A stretch of 64,000 bases of DNA. Source: Candidatus Manganitrophus sp. (GTDB lineage: Bacteria > Nitrospirota > Nitrospiria > SBBL01 > Manganitrophaceae). The notes under the pieces were generated by a model, which searched no databases, was not told the origin of the DNA, and was given only the letters and a program-made list of their open reading frames with translations. The position numbers and the translations under genes are program-made. Location of the stretch: positions 124,001-188,000 of the forward strand of contig CP114561.1 in assembly GCA_028865235.1 (NCBI GenBank). Direction: 5' to 3'. Of the stretch, positions 21,265 through 30,526 are shown piece after piece; position 1 is the stretch's first letter, and the number at the start of each line of letters is the position of its first letter.

Positions 21265-22026
21265 TCAAGAGAGCGCTTTCACGCCGATTCCTTCTTTTTC
21301 CAACGTTCCGCGAAGCGCAAGCAGGATCGATGCGGCCTGCGGGGTATCGCTGTGAACGGAGAGGGTCTTCGCGTCGACCGGCACCGCAACCCCTTCCGTC
21401 GAGAGGACGGAGCGTTGCCGGACGATCCGAACGGCTTGCCGGCAGGCCTGCGCCGGGTCGATGATGAGGGCGTTTTCTTTTTTCCGGGAGCGGAGGGTTC
21501 CGTCCGATTCATACGCCCGATCGGCGAAGGCCTCTCCGGCGGTTCGAAATCCCATCTCGGTCCAGACCGTCAACATCAACGATCCGGCCAGACCGACCAG
21601 CGTGAGATCGCCCCGCCATCGCGCCGCCCCTTTCGCGATCGCTTCCGCCGTCGCGCGATCGTGCGCCGCGGTATTGTAGAGGGCGCCGTGCGGTTTGACA
21701 TGGCGCACCCCGGTTCCGAGGGAGGCCGCCTTCTCTCCCAGTGTTTTGACCTGTTCGAAGACAAAGGCTTGAATCGCTTCGGGCGACAACGACAAGGGTT
21801 CCCGGCCGAAGCGGGCGCGGTCCGGATAGCCGGGATGGGCGCTGACCGCCACGCCGTATTTCATGCAGAGCCGGATCACCTGTGCCATCGTCTCGGCATC
21901 ACCCGCATGGCCGCCGCAGGCGATGTTGGCGCTCGAAACCAGCCGGAGAATCGCCTCTTCGCTCCCATCCGCAAGGGCTTCCGGCCGCTCGCCCACGTCC
22001 GCATTTAAATCGATCGTCCAGGCCAT
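21265..22026 (-). CDS. pxpA: 5-oxoprolinase subunit A (LamB/YcsF)
   Basis: This is the 253-residue LamB/YcsF protein, with the signature MAWTIDLNADVGE at the start, NIACGGHAGD, and KPHGALYN in the middle. It acts with PxpB and PxpC in the ATP-dependent ring opening of 5-oxoproline to glutamate, a metabolite repair step in the cytoplasm. Its ATG shares a base with the pxpC stop (TGATG), so translation is coupled. It is the last gene of a pxpBCA operon. Confidence 0.95.
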   Translation of the reverse strand: MAWTIDLNADVGERPEALADGSEEAILRLVSSANIACGGHAGDAETMAQVIRLCMKYGVAVSAHPGYPDRARFGREPLSLSPEAIQAFVFEQVKTLGEKAASLGTGVRHVKPHGALYNTAAHDRATAEAIAKGAARWRGDLTLVGLAGSLMLTVWTEMGFRTAGEAFADRAYESDGTLRSRKKENALIIDPAQACRQAVRIVRQRSVLSTEGVAVPVDAKTLSVHSDTPQAASILLALRGTLEKEGIGVKALS

Positions 22027-22976
22027 CAGAAATTCCGCTCCCTTTGAAGAGGGGTGTCGGTTAAGAGGCGATCTTGTTTTCGGTAAAGCCGGATCGCCTC
22101 GTCAACGTCGACAAATTGAAAGTGGACTTCATCCCGCGGCTTCAGCTGTCCCACTTTGCAGAGATCGGCGGAGATGACATTCGCGATTTTCGGATACCCT
22201 CCGGTGGTCGGATGCTCCATGAACAGGAGGATCGGCTGACCGTCGGCCGGAACCTGGATCGCCCCGAGCGAAATTCCCTCTGTGATCAACTCCTCTTTCT
22301 TTTCCCGGTCGATCGGTTTTCCTGTGAGACGCAGGCCGACGCGGTTCGACGATTCGGAGACGACATAGGATGCGGTCGTCAGGACCTTCAACGATGCGTC
22401 AGAAAAAAGATCGGTCTGCGGGGCGGATGTGATGTGGATCTTTGTCCGTTCTTGCAAATATCGCTGCAATTCGTTCGGAACCGATTGAGCACGAAACGCG
22501 CTCGGATGGAATGACCCGCCGAGGGGAAGCCGCTCTCCTTTTTGAATCGCCCGGCCGTGCCATCCGCCGAGGCCGGTCTGGAGATGCGTCGCGGCGCTCT
22601 CCATGACCTTCTGAACGGAGATTCCTCCCTGGATAGAGAGATACGTTCGGGCCCCCTCTTGCATCGCGCGGCATTCTAATCTCTGTCCGGCGCGGATCGG
22701 GATCGTGGTCCACATCGGGATCGACTGTTGACCGAGCGTCGGACCGCAATCGGCGCCGGTGAGGGCGATGAGACGATCCTCTTCGAATTCGAACGTTCCG
22801 CCGAGGAGGGTCATCTCCAGTGAAGGGGTATTTTCCTGATTTTCGACCAACCGATTTCCGAGTCGAAAGGCGACCGGATCGGCCGCCCCGGCGGGGGAGA
22901 CCCCCAGGTGGGCGAAGTGAAACCGGCCGGCGTCTTGAACGGTGGTTTGAAATCCGGGTGAAATCACTTTCAGCAT
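22026..22976 (-). CDS. pxpC: 5-oxoprolinase subunit C (biotin-dependent carboxylase-like domain)
   Basis: This is about 316 residues beginning MLKVISPGFQTTVQDAGR, the classical start of this family; the longer open frame upstream to 23087 overlaps pxpB and lacks homology-like sequence. Conserved HLGVSPAGAADP and the MEHPTTGGYPKIA loop are visible. The protein forms the PxpBC complex that phosphorylates 5-oxoproline, with PxpA completing the reaction. It lies 10 bases after pxpB. Confidence 0.93.
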   Translation of the reverse strand: MLKVISPGFQTTVQDAGRFHFAHLGVSPAGAADPVAFRLGNRLVENQENTPSLEMTLLGGTFEFEEDRLIALTGADCGPTLGQQSIPMWTTIPIRAGQRLECRAMQEGARTYLSIQGGISVQKVMESAATHLQTGLGGWHGRAIQKGERLPLGGSFHPSAFRAQSVPNELQRYLQERTKIHITSAPQTDLFSDASLKVLTTASYVVSESSNRVGLRLTGKPIDREKKEELITEGISLGAIQVPADGQPILLFMEHPTTGGYPKIANVISADLCKVGQLKPRDEVHFQFVDVDEAIRLYRKQDRLLTDTPLQRERNF

Positions 22977-22986
22977 CGATCTCTTT

Positions 22987-23700
22987 TCAAGGTGGGTGGA
23001 TCTCATCGAATTCCGCGCGGGAGATTCTCCGGAACCGGACCTCCCCTCCGAGCGAGAGCAGGGAGGGAGGGTCTCTGTCGGGGACAAAAAGTCGAAGCGG
23101 TGTCCTCCCGATGATCCGCCATCCGCCGGGGGTGGCAGTCGGATAAATTCCCGTTTGATTCCCCCCGATCGCGACGCTGCCGGCCAGCACGCGTCTCCGC
23201 GGCGTCGCCAGGCGCGGCGCTGCGATTCGGGGCGACATCCCGCCGAGATAACCGAATCCCGGTGTGAACCCGATGAAGGAGACGTAATACTCTCCGGAGA
23301 GGTGAATGCGGATCACTTCCTCCGTTGATAATCCGTTCAGTGAGGCCACATCGGAGAGATCGGGTCCGAATGCCTCGTCATAGCAGACGGGGATTTCAAT
23401 CCGGCGGGGGGGATCGGGCGGCTCCGAGATCGCATCGTCCAGGAGGCACCGGACGGATGACTCGATCTCTTGAAATGTGGCGCGGAGCGGATCGAAAGTG
23501 ATGAGGAGGGAGCTGTAGGCCGGATGAATGTTGAGGATGGCGTCAGGGGGCTGCTTCAGCAGGCGTTCGGTGAGCGCCCGCACACGTTGATGAAACGCCA
23601 AAGAGATCTCCTCTCCAAAAGAGATCAAAAGAGAGCGATCGCTCGCGGGGATGGTACGGTAGGGGAGGGGATCACGCTCCACGGTTCGGCTCCTTCTCAT
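22987..23700 (-). CDS. pxpB: 5-oxoprolinase subunit B (KipI/allophanate hydrolase subunit 1 family)
   Basis: This is a 237-residue KipI-type protein with the family motifs IPVCYDEAFGPDL, FTPGFGYLGGM and GSVAIGGNQTGIYP. It is the first gene of the pxpBCA operon and complexes with PxpC. The upstream 100 bases toward the divergent SDR gene would hold both promoters; I see no convincing boxes there. Confidence 0.94.
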   Translation of the reverse strand: MRRSRTVERDPLPYRTIPASDRSLLISFGEEISLAFHQRVRALTERLLKQPPDAILNIHPAYSSLLITFDPLRATFQEIESSVRCLLDDAISEPPDPPRRIEIPVCYDEAFGPDLSDVASLNGLSTEEVIRIHLSGEYYVSFIGFTPGFGYLGGMSPRIAAPRLATPRRRVLAGSVAIGGNQTGIYPTATPGGWRIIGRTPLRLFVPDRDPPSLLSLGGEVRFRRISRAEFDEIHPP

Positions 23701-23803
23701 TGAGGGATCGATCGTTCCGACATTATAATCAATCTCGTCGTTTCATTCCAGAGAGGGGTCGAACCGGAGATTGATTTGACTCGGAGACCGGTTCAATGGC
23801 AGA

Positions 23804-24535
23804 ATGGGGACCATGTCGCATCTACAGGATCAAGTCGCCATCATTACCGGGGGAAGCAGCGGGATCGGTTACGCCGTCGCCCAAGCGGTGTTGTCCGAAG
23901 GAATGCGGGTGACGATTTCCGCCCGGAACAAAAACAAACTTTCCCGCGCCCTGACGGAGTTAAGGAAAGAAGTGAAAGGGGAGGATCGTCTGATCGCCGT
24001 CCCGGCCGACGTCTCGGTGGCGGCTCAGGTCGATGAGATGGTCAGGGAGACAATGAATAAATGGGGCCGGGTCGATCTCCTGGTGAACAACGCCGGCGTC
24101 GGCCAATGGGGCGCCATCGAAGAGATCAGTGAAGAAGATTGGGATCGGGTCCAGGCGATCAATCTGAAGGGGACCTTCCTCTGCACGAAGGCGGTTCTGC
24201 CGATGATGAAGCGGCAACGCTCCGGTTATATCGTCAATATCTCCTCGTTGGCCGGGAAGCAGGGAATGGGAGGAGCGTCCGCCTACTCCGCGTCCAAATT
24301 CGGCGTCATCGGATTTACCGAGAGTCTCTTGGAAGAGGGGATCGCGCATCAGATCCGGGCGACGGCGATCTGCCCCGGCTTTGTGGCGACGCCGATGGTG
24401 GCCGGCGCGTCGGTGCCGCCGGAAGAGATGATCCCGCCGGCCGACATCGGAAAGATCATCATCGATCTCCTCCATCTCGCATCGGTCACCGTCATCAAAG
24501 AGATCGTCGTCCGCCGGCGCGGCGCAATCGATTAA
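23804..24535 (+). CDS. Short-chain dehydrogenase/reductase
   Basis: This is a classical SDR of 240-243 residues (start 23804 or MSHLQ at 23813). The Rossmann motif is TGGSSGIG, with NNAG, the catalytic serine in NISS, and YSASK. It probably oxidises or reduces a hydroxy/keto group with NAD(P)H; the substrate is not predictable. The stop TAA is directly followed by the ATG of the uridine phosphorylase gene, so both are one operon. Confidence 0.88.
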   Translation: MGTMSHLQDQVAIITGGSSGIGYAVAQAVLSEGMRVTISARNKNKLSRALTELRKEVKGEDRLIAVPADVSVAAQVDEMVRETMNKWGRVDLLVNNAGVGQWGAIEEISEEDWDRVQAINLKGTFLCTKAVLPMMKRQRSGYIVNISSLAGKQGMGGASAYSASKFGVIGFTESLLEEGIAHQIRATAICPGFVATPMVAGASVPPEEMIPPADIGKIIIDLLHLASVTVIKEIVVRRRGAID

Positions 24536-25334
24536 ATGGCCAACGTCTACCATCTCGATCTTTCCCGGAGCATGTTGAAGGGGGCGACGCTGGCCCTCCT
24601 TCCGGGAGATCCGTTTCGCGTCCCCAAAATCGCCGCCCAGATTGAAGCACGGAGCGGGGAGAAAGCGGTGGAGCTGGCCTGGAAGCGGGAGTATCGAAGC
24701 TTCTTGGGAACGCTGGCCGGGGAGAAGGTTCTGGTTACCTCCACCGGGATCGGCGGGCCGTCGACCTCTATCGCCGTCGAAGAGCTGGCCAAGCTCGGTG
24801 TTCGAATTTTTCTCCGCGTCGGGACCGCCGGCGCGATCCAGCCCGGCATGAACATCGGCGATCTCGTCGTCACCACCGCGTCGGTCCGCCTCGACGGCGC
24901 CTCTACCCATTATGCCCCGATCGAGTATCCGGCGGTCTCTCACCCGGAGGTTCTCATCGCCCTGATCGATGCGGCGCGGCATCATGAGCGGGAGGGGATT
25001 CGCGCCCATGTCGGGATCACCGCTTCCTCCGACACCTTCTATGCGGGGGAGGAGCGGATCGACGGCTTTTCCCGTTACCTGCTGCGGCGGCTTCGGGGAT
25101 TGACCGAGGAGATGAAGCGGCTGCACGTTCTCAACTTCGAAATGGAGTCGGCGACGCTGCTGACGATGTGCGCCGCGCTCGGCCTGAAGGGGGGTGATCA
25201 CCGGCGTGGTCAATCGAAGAAGAAAGAAAGAAGAAAAGATTACGCCGGAGCGGCTGCGGGCGGGCGAGGAGAATGTCATCCGGGTGGCGCTTACCGCCGC
25301 CGAACGGCTTTTGGGTTCTTCGAAAGGAGAGTAA
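24536..25334 (+). CDS. udp: Uridine phosphorylase-type nucleoside phosphorylase, frameshifted
   Basis: This is a nucleoside phosphorylase of about 265 residues. The phosphate site is LLPGDPFRV and the ribose/base region is NFEMESATLLTMCAALGL. A one-base deletion in the G run at 25189-25194 breaks the last 45 residues; adding a base gives the expected tail (VITGVVNRRKKEEKITPERL) and a stop at 25334. The enzyme splits uridine with phosphate to uracil and ribose-1-phosphate. It is immediately downstream of the SDR gene. Confidence 0.87.
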
Positions 25335-25347
25335 CGGTCGCCCGGTT

Positions 25348-26120
25348 CTAAGAAAGGGGTGGTAAGTTCATCTCTTCATGATGCTTGATGTACTCAAGCA
25401 GTCTCGGATTTTCCTTCCCAATCCGATCAAAGCGGATGTGGATCGCATAGGTGATTCCATTTTGCAAAGGGCTTGTCCAAGCCACCTCTCCCACGATCGA
25501 TTCGGTTGTTGTCTTTCCTTGATCGGTTCCAAAAATGACCTCGACACGGACGAACTCCCCTTTTGGAATTTCTCCGGACAAAGGATTCCGATCCCGTGGG
25601 TACAGATGTCCTGGACCAAAATGTCGCTCGTCGGATGTATTCCGAGGCGGGTGAGGCTCGAAATCGAAATCATTGGGATTCGGAAGCGGCTCCTTCGATT
25701 GTACAAAGCGCTTTCGATCGATGGGATTCTGGAGCGATCGAGCTTTTTCTTGCTGTCGATGGCTTGAGCGATTTCGACCATCAATTGTGGAACATTGAAC
25801 GGTTTGGTGTAATAACTTCTGGCGCCGAGCCGGACCAGGTCGGCGGCGCTCCCGTGAATTCCAGCGCCATACCCCGTGATAATCATGACCTCGATATGAG
25901 GGTTATATTCTTTGATCGACTTCAATACGGCGACCCCGTCCATCCCCGGCATCCTCAGGTCGAGGGTGACCAGATCGACCTTCCGCTTTCGAATAATTTG
26001 CATCGCCCGAAGGCCGCCGTCTGCTTCCTCCACTCTGTAGTGCGCTTTGAGAAGCAACTTCAGCGACTCACGCGGGCCGGTTTCATCATCGACAATTAAA
26101 ACAGTACTCTTGGAATTCAT
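25348..26120 (-). CDS. Response regulator with C-terminal PilZ-like domain, frameshifted
   Basis: The N-terminal receiver (residues 5-120) has the acidic pair in VDDE, the phosphoacceptor in TLDLRMPG and the lysine in YYTKPF. The C-terminal part carries an RRSRFR motif and VQDICTHGIGI, which fit a PilZ domain (c-di-GMP binding) with C in the usual serine position. A one-base deletion in the C4 run at 25557-25560 splits receiver and PilZ halves; repair gives 257 residues. No sensor kinase is adjacent. The output is probably a protein-protein or c-di-GMP response rather than DNA binding. Confidence 0.8.
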
Positions 26121-26355
26121 CGCGGTTCTCCTTTTTTGGTTCCATTACCAGCCGGAGAGAGAGACCATGTCGTTCGTGTTATCCCTAGGTGAAAATGGTA
26201 TCAGAGATTCGTAATTCGTCAATAAAGAATACTCGGTATAGGGTCAAATCGATCTGATCCATCCGTCCCTTTTTATAAAGGATTGAGAGTTCCAAAAAGG
26301 TTCTGTTATGTTAAGTGAGGTGAATGCAGCGTCGCGATACGGAAAGGAGAATGGG

Positions 26356-26859
26356 ATGAAGTTTTCATTTTTGGTGATATGGACCTTCCTGCTCTCGAGC
26401 GTTGACCTCCCTGCAACGCACGCTCAGAGCAACCCAATTCAACAGTACGACGGAAACATCATTCTTCCGAGCACCTTTGAAGATCTCATCTGTTTGGGAA
26501 ATTGGAATGCGGAGCTGGAGCGGTGTGAGGGGTCTGCCGTAAGTTCCGGCGCTTTGGCCGCAATTTCGGCCGCAAAATCGGCGGACCGGCTGGAGCAGAT
26601 CCGTCTGCTTCTGAATTCCATCAACAACAAGCTTTCCGAGAACACGCAAGCGTTGATCGATCTTCAGAAATCGTTTGATCTGCAAAACGCTCCGGCGACG
26701 CAGTCGTTGCGCGAGGCGATCAGCACACGATTCGATGCGGTCCCAACGGGGGTTTTAAACGACGATTCAGTTAAAGAAGAGCTTGATCGGTTAAGGAAGG
26801 ACATCCTCGAAGCGGTGGAGCGAAAAAATCCGGCACCACCTCGATCTTCTGGAGAGTGA
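26356..26859 (+). CDS. Secreted coiled-coil protein of unknown function
   Basis: I do not recognise this 167-residue protein. A signal peptide is clear (KFSFLVIWTFLLSSVDLPATHAQ). The mature part begins with a loop holding two cysteines (LICLGNWNAELERCEG), then a long helical stretch rich in L, N, K, E and D that should form a coiled coil. The start is ATG 26356 with AAGGAG upstream, in preference to an ATG at 26308 with no ribosome site. It may attach to the periplasmic face; no partner is evident. Confidence 0.6.
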   Translation: MKFSFLVIWTFLLSSVDLPATHAQSNPIQQYDGNIILPSTFEDLICLGNWNAELERCEGSAVSSGALAAISAAKSADRLEQIRLLLNSINNKLSENTQALIDLQKSFDLQNAPATQSLREAISTRFDAVPTGVLNDDSVKEELDRLRKDILEAVERKNPAPPRSSGE

Positions 26860-26908
26860 ATCGATCGGAGCAGCAGAAAAGAGGGCGTTTTCTTGCGTGG
26901 ATTTTACT

Positions 26909-27592
26909 TCATTCTTCATCCACGAGCTTATACCCTAAAGACGGAACCGTCTCGATGGCATCCGTCAGCATCGGGATCTTCTCTCGCAGTCTTCGGATAT
27001 GCACATCGACCGTGCGGGTCGTCCCGAAATAGTCGTACCCCCAGACGGTGTTCAGCAGATGGTCGCGCGTCAGGACCTTCCCCTTATTTTTCAGCAGATG
27101 TTCAAGCAGGGCAAATTCCTTGGCCGTGAGGGTCACCCGCTTCTCCGAGGCTCTCACCTCATGGCGGGGGACATCCATCACCAGATCGCGATAGGCATAA
27201 CCGGCCGCACTCTCTTTTCGATCCGATCGCCGGAGCAGCGCTTTGACCCGCGCCATCAGCTCTTTGGGGGAGAAGGGCTTGGTGACATAATCGTCGGCCC
27301 CGAGCTCCAGCCCGACCACCTTATCACTCTCCTCATCCTTGGCGGTGAGGAAGAGAATCGGAAGGGCGGCGGTCTCCTCCTTGGCCCGCAGCTTTCTGCA
27401 GACTTGCAGGCCGTCTTCCCCCGGCATCATGATATCCAGGATCACCAAGGAGAAAGGCTGTTTGGCCAGTGCCTTCAGCGCGTCCGAGCCGTTGGAGACA
27501 CAAAGCGGTTCGAACCCTTCTTTCCGCAAATGGTGCGCGACCAGCTTGCTTAAATCGGCCTCATCATCCACCATCAATATTTTCTGCGACAT
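26909..27592 (-). CDS. OmpR/PhoB-family response regulator
   Basis: This is 227 residues. The receiver has VDDEADL, the phosphoacceptor in VILDIMMPGEDG, the T of FLTAKDE, and the lysine in YVTKPFSPKEL. The winged-helix output has the recognition region TRTVDVHIRRLREKI. It binds DNA as a dimer when phosphorylated. There is no kinase next to it; downstream regulators and an arsenate reductase lie on the same strand 13 bases upstream, so this is one operon. Confidence 0.92.
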   Translation of the reverse strand: MSQKILMVDDEADLSKLVAHHLRKEGFEPLCVSNGSDALKALAKQPFSLVILDIMMPGEDGLQVCRKLRAKEETAALPILFLTAKDEESDKVVGLELGADDYVTKPFSPKELMARVKALLRRSDRKESAAGYAYRDLVMDVPRHEVRASEKRVTLTAKEFALLEHLLKNKGKVLTRDHLLNTVWGYDYFGTTRTVDVHIRRLREKIPMLTDAIETVPSLGYKLVDEE

Positions 27593-27605
27593 CGGCTCTC
27601 CTTCA

Positions 27606-28010
27606 TTACGGCGAAATGATTTTTAAACTTTCAAGTAAGCCTTTAACTTTTTGCTCGATCCTGTTTCGTACCTCTCGGAACTGATCGATGGGCCAATATT
27701 TCGGATCGGGGATCGCCCAATCCTCGCGGTGTTTCGCCTTCACCATCGGGCACTCGTCTCCACAGCCCATCGTGACAACCGCGTCATATTCAATAGCCGG
27801 GATCTCACGGAGCGATTTGGAGGTATGCTTCGTCAGGTCGTAACCGATTTCCCACATCGCTTCAACCGTTTTCGGATCGATTTTTCCCGATGGGCGTGAT
27901 CCGGCGCTGTAAGCCTCGACCTCTTCTCTTCCATAACGCCGCGCGAATGCTTCGGCCATTTGGCTGCGGCATGCGTTTTCGATGCAGACAAAGAGAATCC
28001 GTTTCATCAT
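27606..28010 (-). CDS. arsC: Arsenate reductase (low-molecular-weight phosphatase family)
   Basis: This is a 134-residue LMW-phosphatase-fold protein. The P-loop is C9-IENAC-R15 (CX5R) and a further cysteine pair (GCGDECP) near residue 82 would act in the thioredoxin-coupled disulfide cascade of arsenate reduction. The start overlaps the stop of the response-regulator gene (TGATG). The context is regulatory rather than an ars operon: no arsB or arsR is seen, so a protein-phosphatase role is a possible alternative. Confidence 0.85.
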   Translation of the reverse strand: MMKRILFVCIENACRSQMAEAFARRYGREEVEAYSAGSRPSGKIDPKTVEAMWEIGYDLTKHTSKSLREIPAIEYDAVVTMGCGDECPMVKAKHREDWAIPDPKYWPIDQFREVRNRIEQKVKGLLESLKIISP

Positions 28011-28837
28011 CAGCCGGTCTCCTCCGGGGGACGGAATTTATAACCGATCCCCCGAACCGTCAAAATGAATTGAGGACGGGAGGGATCGGGCTCCAGATGT
28101 TGCCGGATGGAATGAATATGAACGTCGAGGTTATGCTCTTCGACGAACTGGTTTTCTCCCCACAGGGTCGTGATCAATTCATCCCGCTTGAACACCTTTC
28201 CGGGGTTCTGCGCCAGGAACTTTAAAAGCCCGAATTCGGTGCGGGTCAGCCGAATCAATCGCCCGGCCATCCTAATTTCGTGACGCTCGGTGTCGATCAC
28301 CAGCGCGCCGGCGCGGTACGCGCCGCCCGGTTTCTGCTCGGCGGCCATCCGCTTGCGACGGAGGAGCGCCTTGATCCGGGCGATCAGCTCCCGAAGGCTC
28401 ACCGGTTTGGGGAGGTAATCGTCCGCGCCCGACTCGAGACCGAGAATGCGGTTGGCTTCTTCTCCCAGCGCAGTAAGAATAAGAAGGGGAATCGCCTGAG
28501 TTTTTACGTTTTTTCTAAGCAACGGCAGACTGGGAGGGGTTGCTTCTTCTCCCAGCGCGTAGATAAGAAGGGGAATCGCCTGAGTTTTTACGTTTTTTCT
28601 AAGCAACCGGCAGACCTCCCAGCCGCTTAAGCCGGGGAGCATCAAATCGAGGATAATCAGATCAGGCGGCTGACGCTGCGCTTCGGAGAGCCCCGTTTCG
28701 CCTTCGGCGGCGACCCGGACGTGGTAATGATGTCGGGTCAGCTCTTTTTTGAGGATATCGATCATGTCAGGATGATCCTCGATAATGAGGATCTCTTCAG
28801 GCTTTGGAGACGTGACGCGAAGACGACTTTGCACCAT
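28010..28837 (-). CDS. OmpR-family response regulator with duplicated receiver segment
   Basis: This is 275 residues, about 29 longer than normal. The receiver begins EEILIIEDHPDMIDI with the phosphoacceptor in LIILDLMLPGLSG. After LRKNVKTQAIPLLI the sequence runs 29 codons and then repeats the same segment before continuing to GADDYLPKPVSLRE. The winged-helix output has LDVHIHSIRQHLE. The duplicated piece covers the beta4 region with the conserved threonine (only the second copy reads LLILTALGEEA), so the receiver would be distorted if the duplication is real. It is coupled to arsC. Confidence 0.85.
   Translation of the reverse strand: MVQSRLRVTSPKPEEILIIEDHPDMIDILKKELTRHHYHVRVAAEGETGLSEAQRQPPDLIILDLMLPGLSGWEVCRLLRKNVKTQAIPLLIYALGEEATPPSLPLLRKNVKTQAIPLLILTALGEEANRILGLESGADDYLPKPVSLRELIARIKALLRRKRMAAEQKPGGAYRAGALVIDTERHEIRMAGRLIRLTRTEFGLLKFLAQNPGKVFKRDELITTLWGENQFVEEHNLDVHIHSIRQHLEPDPSRPQFILTVRGIGYKFRPPEETG
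28456..28615. repeat. 87-bp in-frame tandem duplication inside a response regulator gene
   Basis: Two copies (28456-28530 and 28543-28615) share long identical blocks, including the stretch around TGAGTTTTTACGTTTTTTC. They differ by a few small indels, and the period of 87 bases is exactly 29 codons. Nothing similar is expected in the OmpR family. Confidence 0.85.
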
Positions 28838-28930
28838 GTAACCGATGTTACCCGAGCGGTGTTTTATGAAGATTACGCCGATGTTAAATTTCTGTTTCTT
28901 GACCGGGCATCGAAAGCATCGGGTCCGGGA

Positions 28931-30469
28931 TCACCAAGCTTCTCTCTTGACCCCGTTTTTTGTTCCTCTGAGCGCTTGATGAAGCCGGCCTGCGGCGGCG
29001 AAAATCTGTTCTCGAATGGAAAGGGGAAGCAGCGGGGTCCAAAGAAGAAGCCCCCCATAGGCGCTCCAGTAAATGAGGGTATCAAAGATCAAGGCTGTAA
29101 AGGGGGCGATCGAAAGTGTTTGACGGAGAAATACGGCGGGGAGGAAAACGGAAACGGCCAGGAAAAGCGTTCCGGCGAGTTTCCCCCAGGGGAGGAATCC
29201 TCCCCAGGAGGTCTCCATCATTTTTCGTATCTTCCAGAGCATCATCCCTTTCCCGAGATACATCACCAAAATGGTGGTGAGGACCGCCCCGGTGAGGCCG
29301 GCGATGTGGATGAGGGGGAGGATCAGGAGAAGGGTCAGAACGATTTTTGCGGAGGTCGTTAAAAGAATAAATGGGATTCTGGCGTAACATCGGAGGATCC
29401 CGTCTGTTAGAAAGACCGCCGGCAGAATTCCCAGGGCGGAAATCTGAAAAAGAGGGATACTTTCCCGATAGGCGTCCGTGAAGAGAAGCGCGATCATGTC
29501 GGGGGCGATCAAGACGAAGAAAATCCCGAGCGGGAAGAAAAAAAGTGCGAGGCGGGCGGTGACATCATGCCACAGGGCGAGCCGTTCTTGATTCGAGCCG
29601 TTCTTCAGAAGCGACGACATACGGACCATCAGAACCTGGGTGGTCGGCGTGTAGATGAAATCGATGATCGGAATTTGCATGATGCCGACCGAGTAGACGG
29701 CAAAGGTCGCGACATCGAAGAGGGAAGCGACGGCATACTGGTGAAGATTTTGTTGAAGGACATCGACCACCACGGCGGCGCCGAACGGGAGGGCGTAGGC
29801 GAGCTGTGTTTTAAGACCCTCCGTCCGGATCAACGATATTCGATTTTTATCATGAAGGAGGATTCGAACCGTATAGGCCGCCGTGATCGCCAGCCGCAAT
29901 GCCGCAAAAGAAAGTAATCCGATGATGACCGCTGAGAGGGAGCGGCCGATCAGAAGAGGGAGAATAATAAAGAGGGCGCGGATCATTTCCGATAGAAAAA
30001 GGACCGTTGAACCGGCTGCGATCCGCTCCTGAGCAATCAGCATCGTCTCCAGATGACATGAGGCGAGCATCAAGACGAGAAAGAGGGCCAACTTGGGAAG
30101 ATAGGGAACAAGGGATGGGTTGGAAAACCAGGCGGCGAGCGGTTCTCCCCCCAAGAGAAGGCCGACGCCGGCAAGCACGCCCGCGGCGGTCACAAAAAAA
30201 ATCGCCTGAAATATCCAGGACGTTCTGCGGTTCGGATCGTGGGGAATAAAGTAATAAAGGCTCTGAACCATCCCTCCCTGTAAGATCAGATAGAGGGTTG
30301 TAAAGATTAAAAAAATCTGCTTGAAAGTTCCATATTCGGCCGGGTCCAACCCGCGCGCCAAAAAGATCGGGATAAAAAAGGTGAGGGTAAAGGAAGCGAT
30401 CCGTCCGATAATCAGAATGAGCGCCTGCGAGTGAACTGACTTGGGTTTGACTTCGGATGCGATCTCCAT
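28931..30469 (-). CDS. Polysaccharide flippase (Wzx/MATE-like membrane protein)
   Basis: This is a 512-residue integral membrane protein with about 12-14 hydrophobic helices in two similar halves, of the oligosaccharide flippase class. It begins with a helix after SQALILIIGRI, with a typical early motif (FLARGLDPAEYGTFKQI). It would flip lipid-linked sugars for a surface polysaccharide. No glycosyltransferases lie nearby; the neighbour is an acyltransferase-like membrane protein 57 bases upstream on the same strand. Confidence 0.85.
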   Translation of the reverse strand: MEIASEVKPKSVHSQALILIIGRIASFTLTFFIPIFLARGLDPAEYGTFKQIFLIFTTLYLILQGGMVQSLYYFIPHDPNRRTSWIFQAIFFVTAAGVLAGVGLLLGGEPLAAWFSNPSLVPYLPKLALFLVLMLASCHLETMLIAQERIAAGSTVLFLSEMIRALFIILPLLIGRSLSAVIIGLLSFAALRLAITAAYTVRILLHDKNRISLIRTEGLKTQLAYALPFGAAVVVDVLQQNLHQYAVASLFDVATFAVYSVGIMQIPIIDFIYTPTTQVLMVRMSSLLKNGSNQERLALWHDVTARLALFFFPLGIFFVLIAPDMIALLFTDAYRESIPLFQISALGILPAVFLTDGILRCYARIPFILLTTSAKIVLTLLLILPLIHIAGLTGAVLTTILVMYLGKGMMLWKIRKMMETSWGGFLPWGKLAGTLFLAVSVFLPAVFLRQTLSIAPFTALIFDTLIYWSAYGGLLLWTPLLPLSIREQIFAAAGRLHQALRGTKNGVKREAW

Positions 30470-30526
30470 TGAGCCGTTTCTCCTGCCAATTCAGAAAGTG
30501 AAGGGAAAACCTGGTTTATTGTCACT

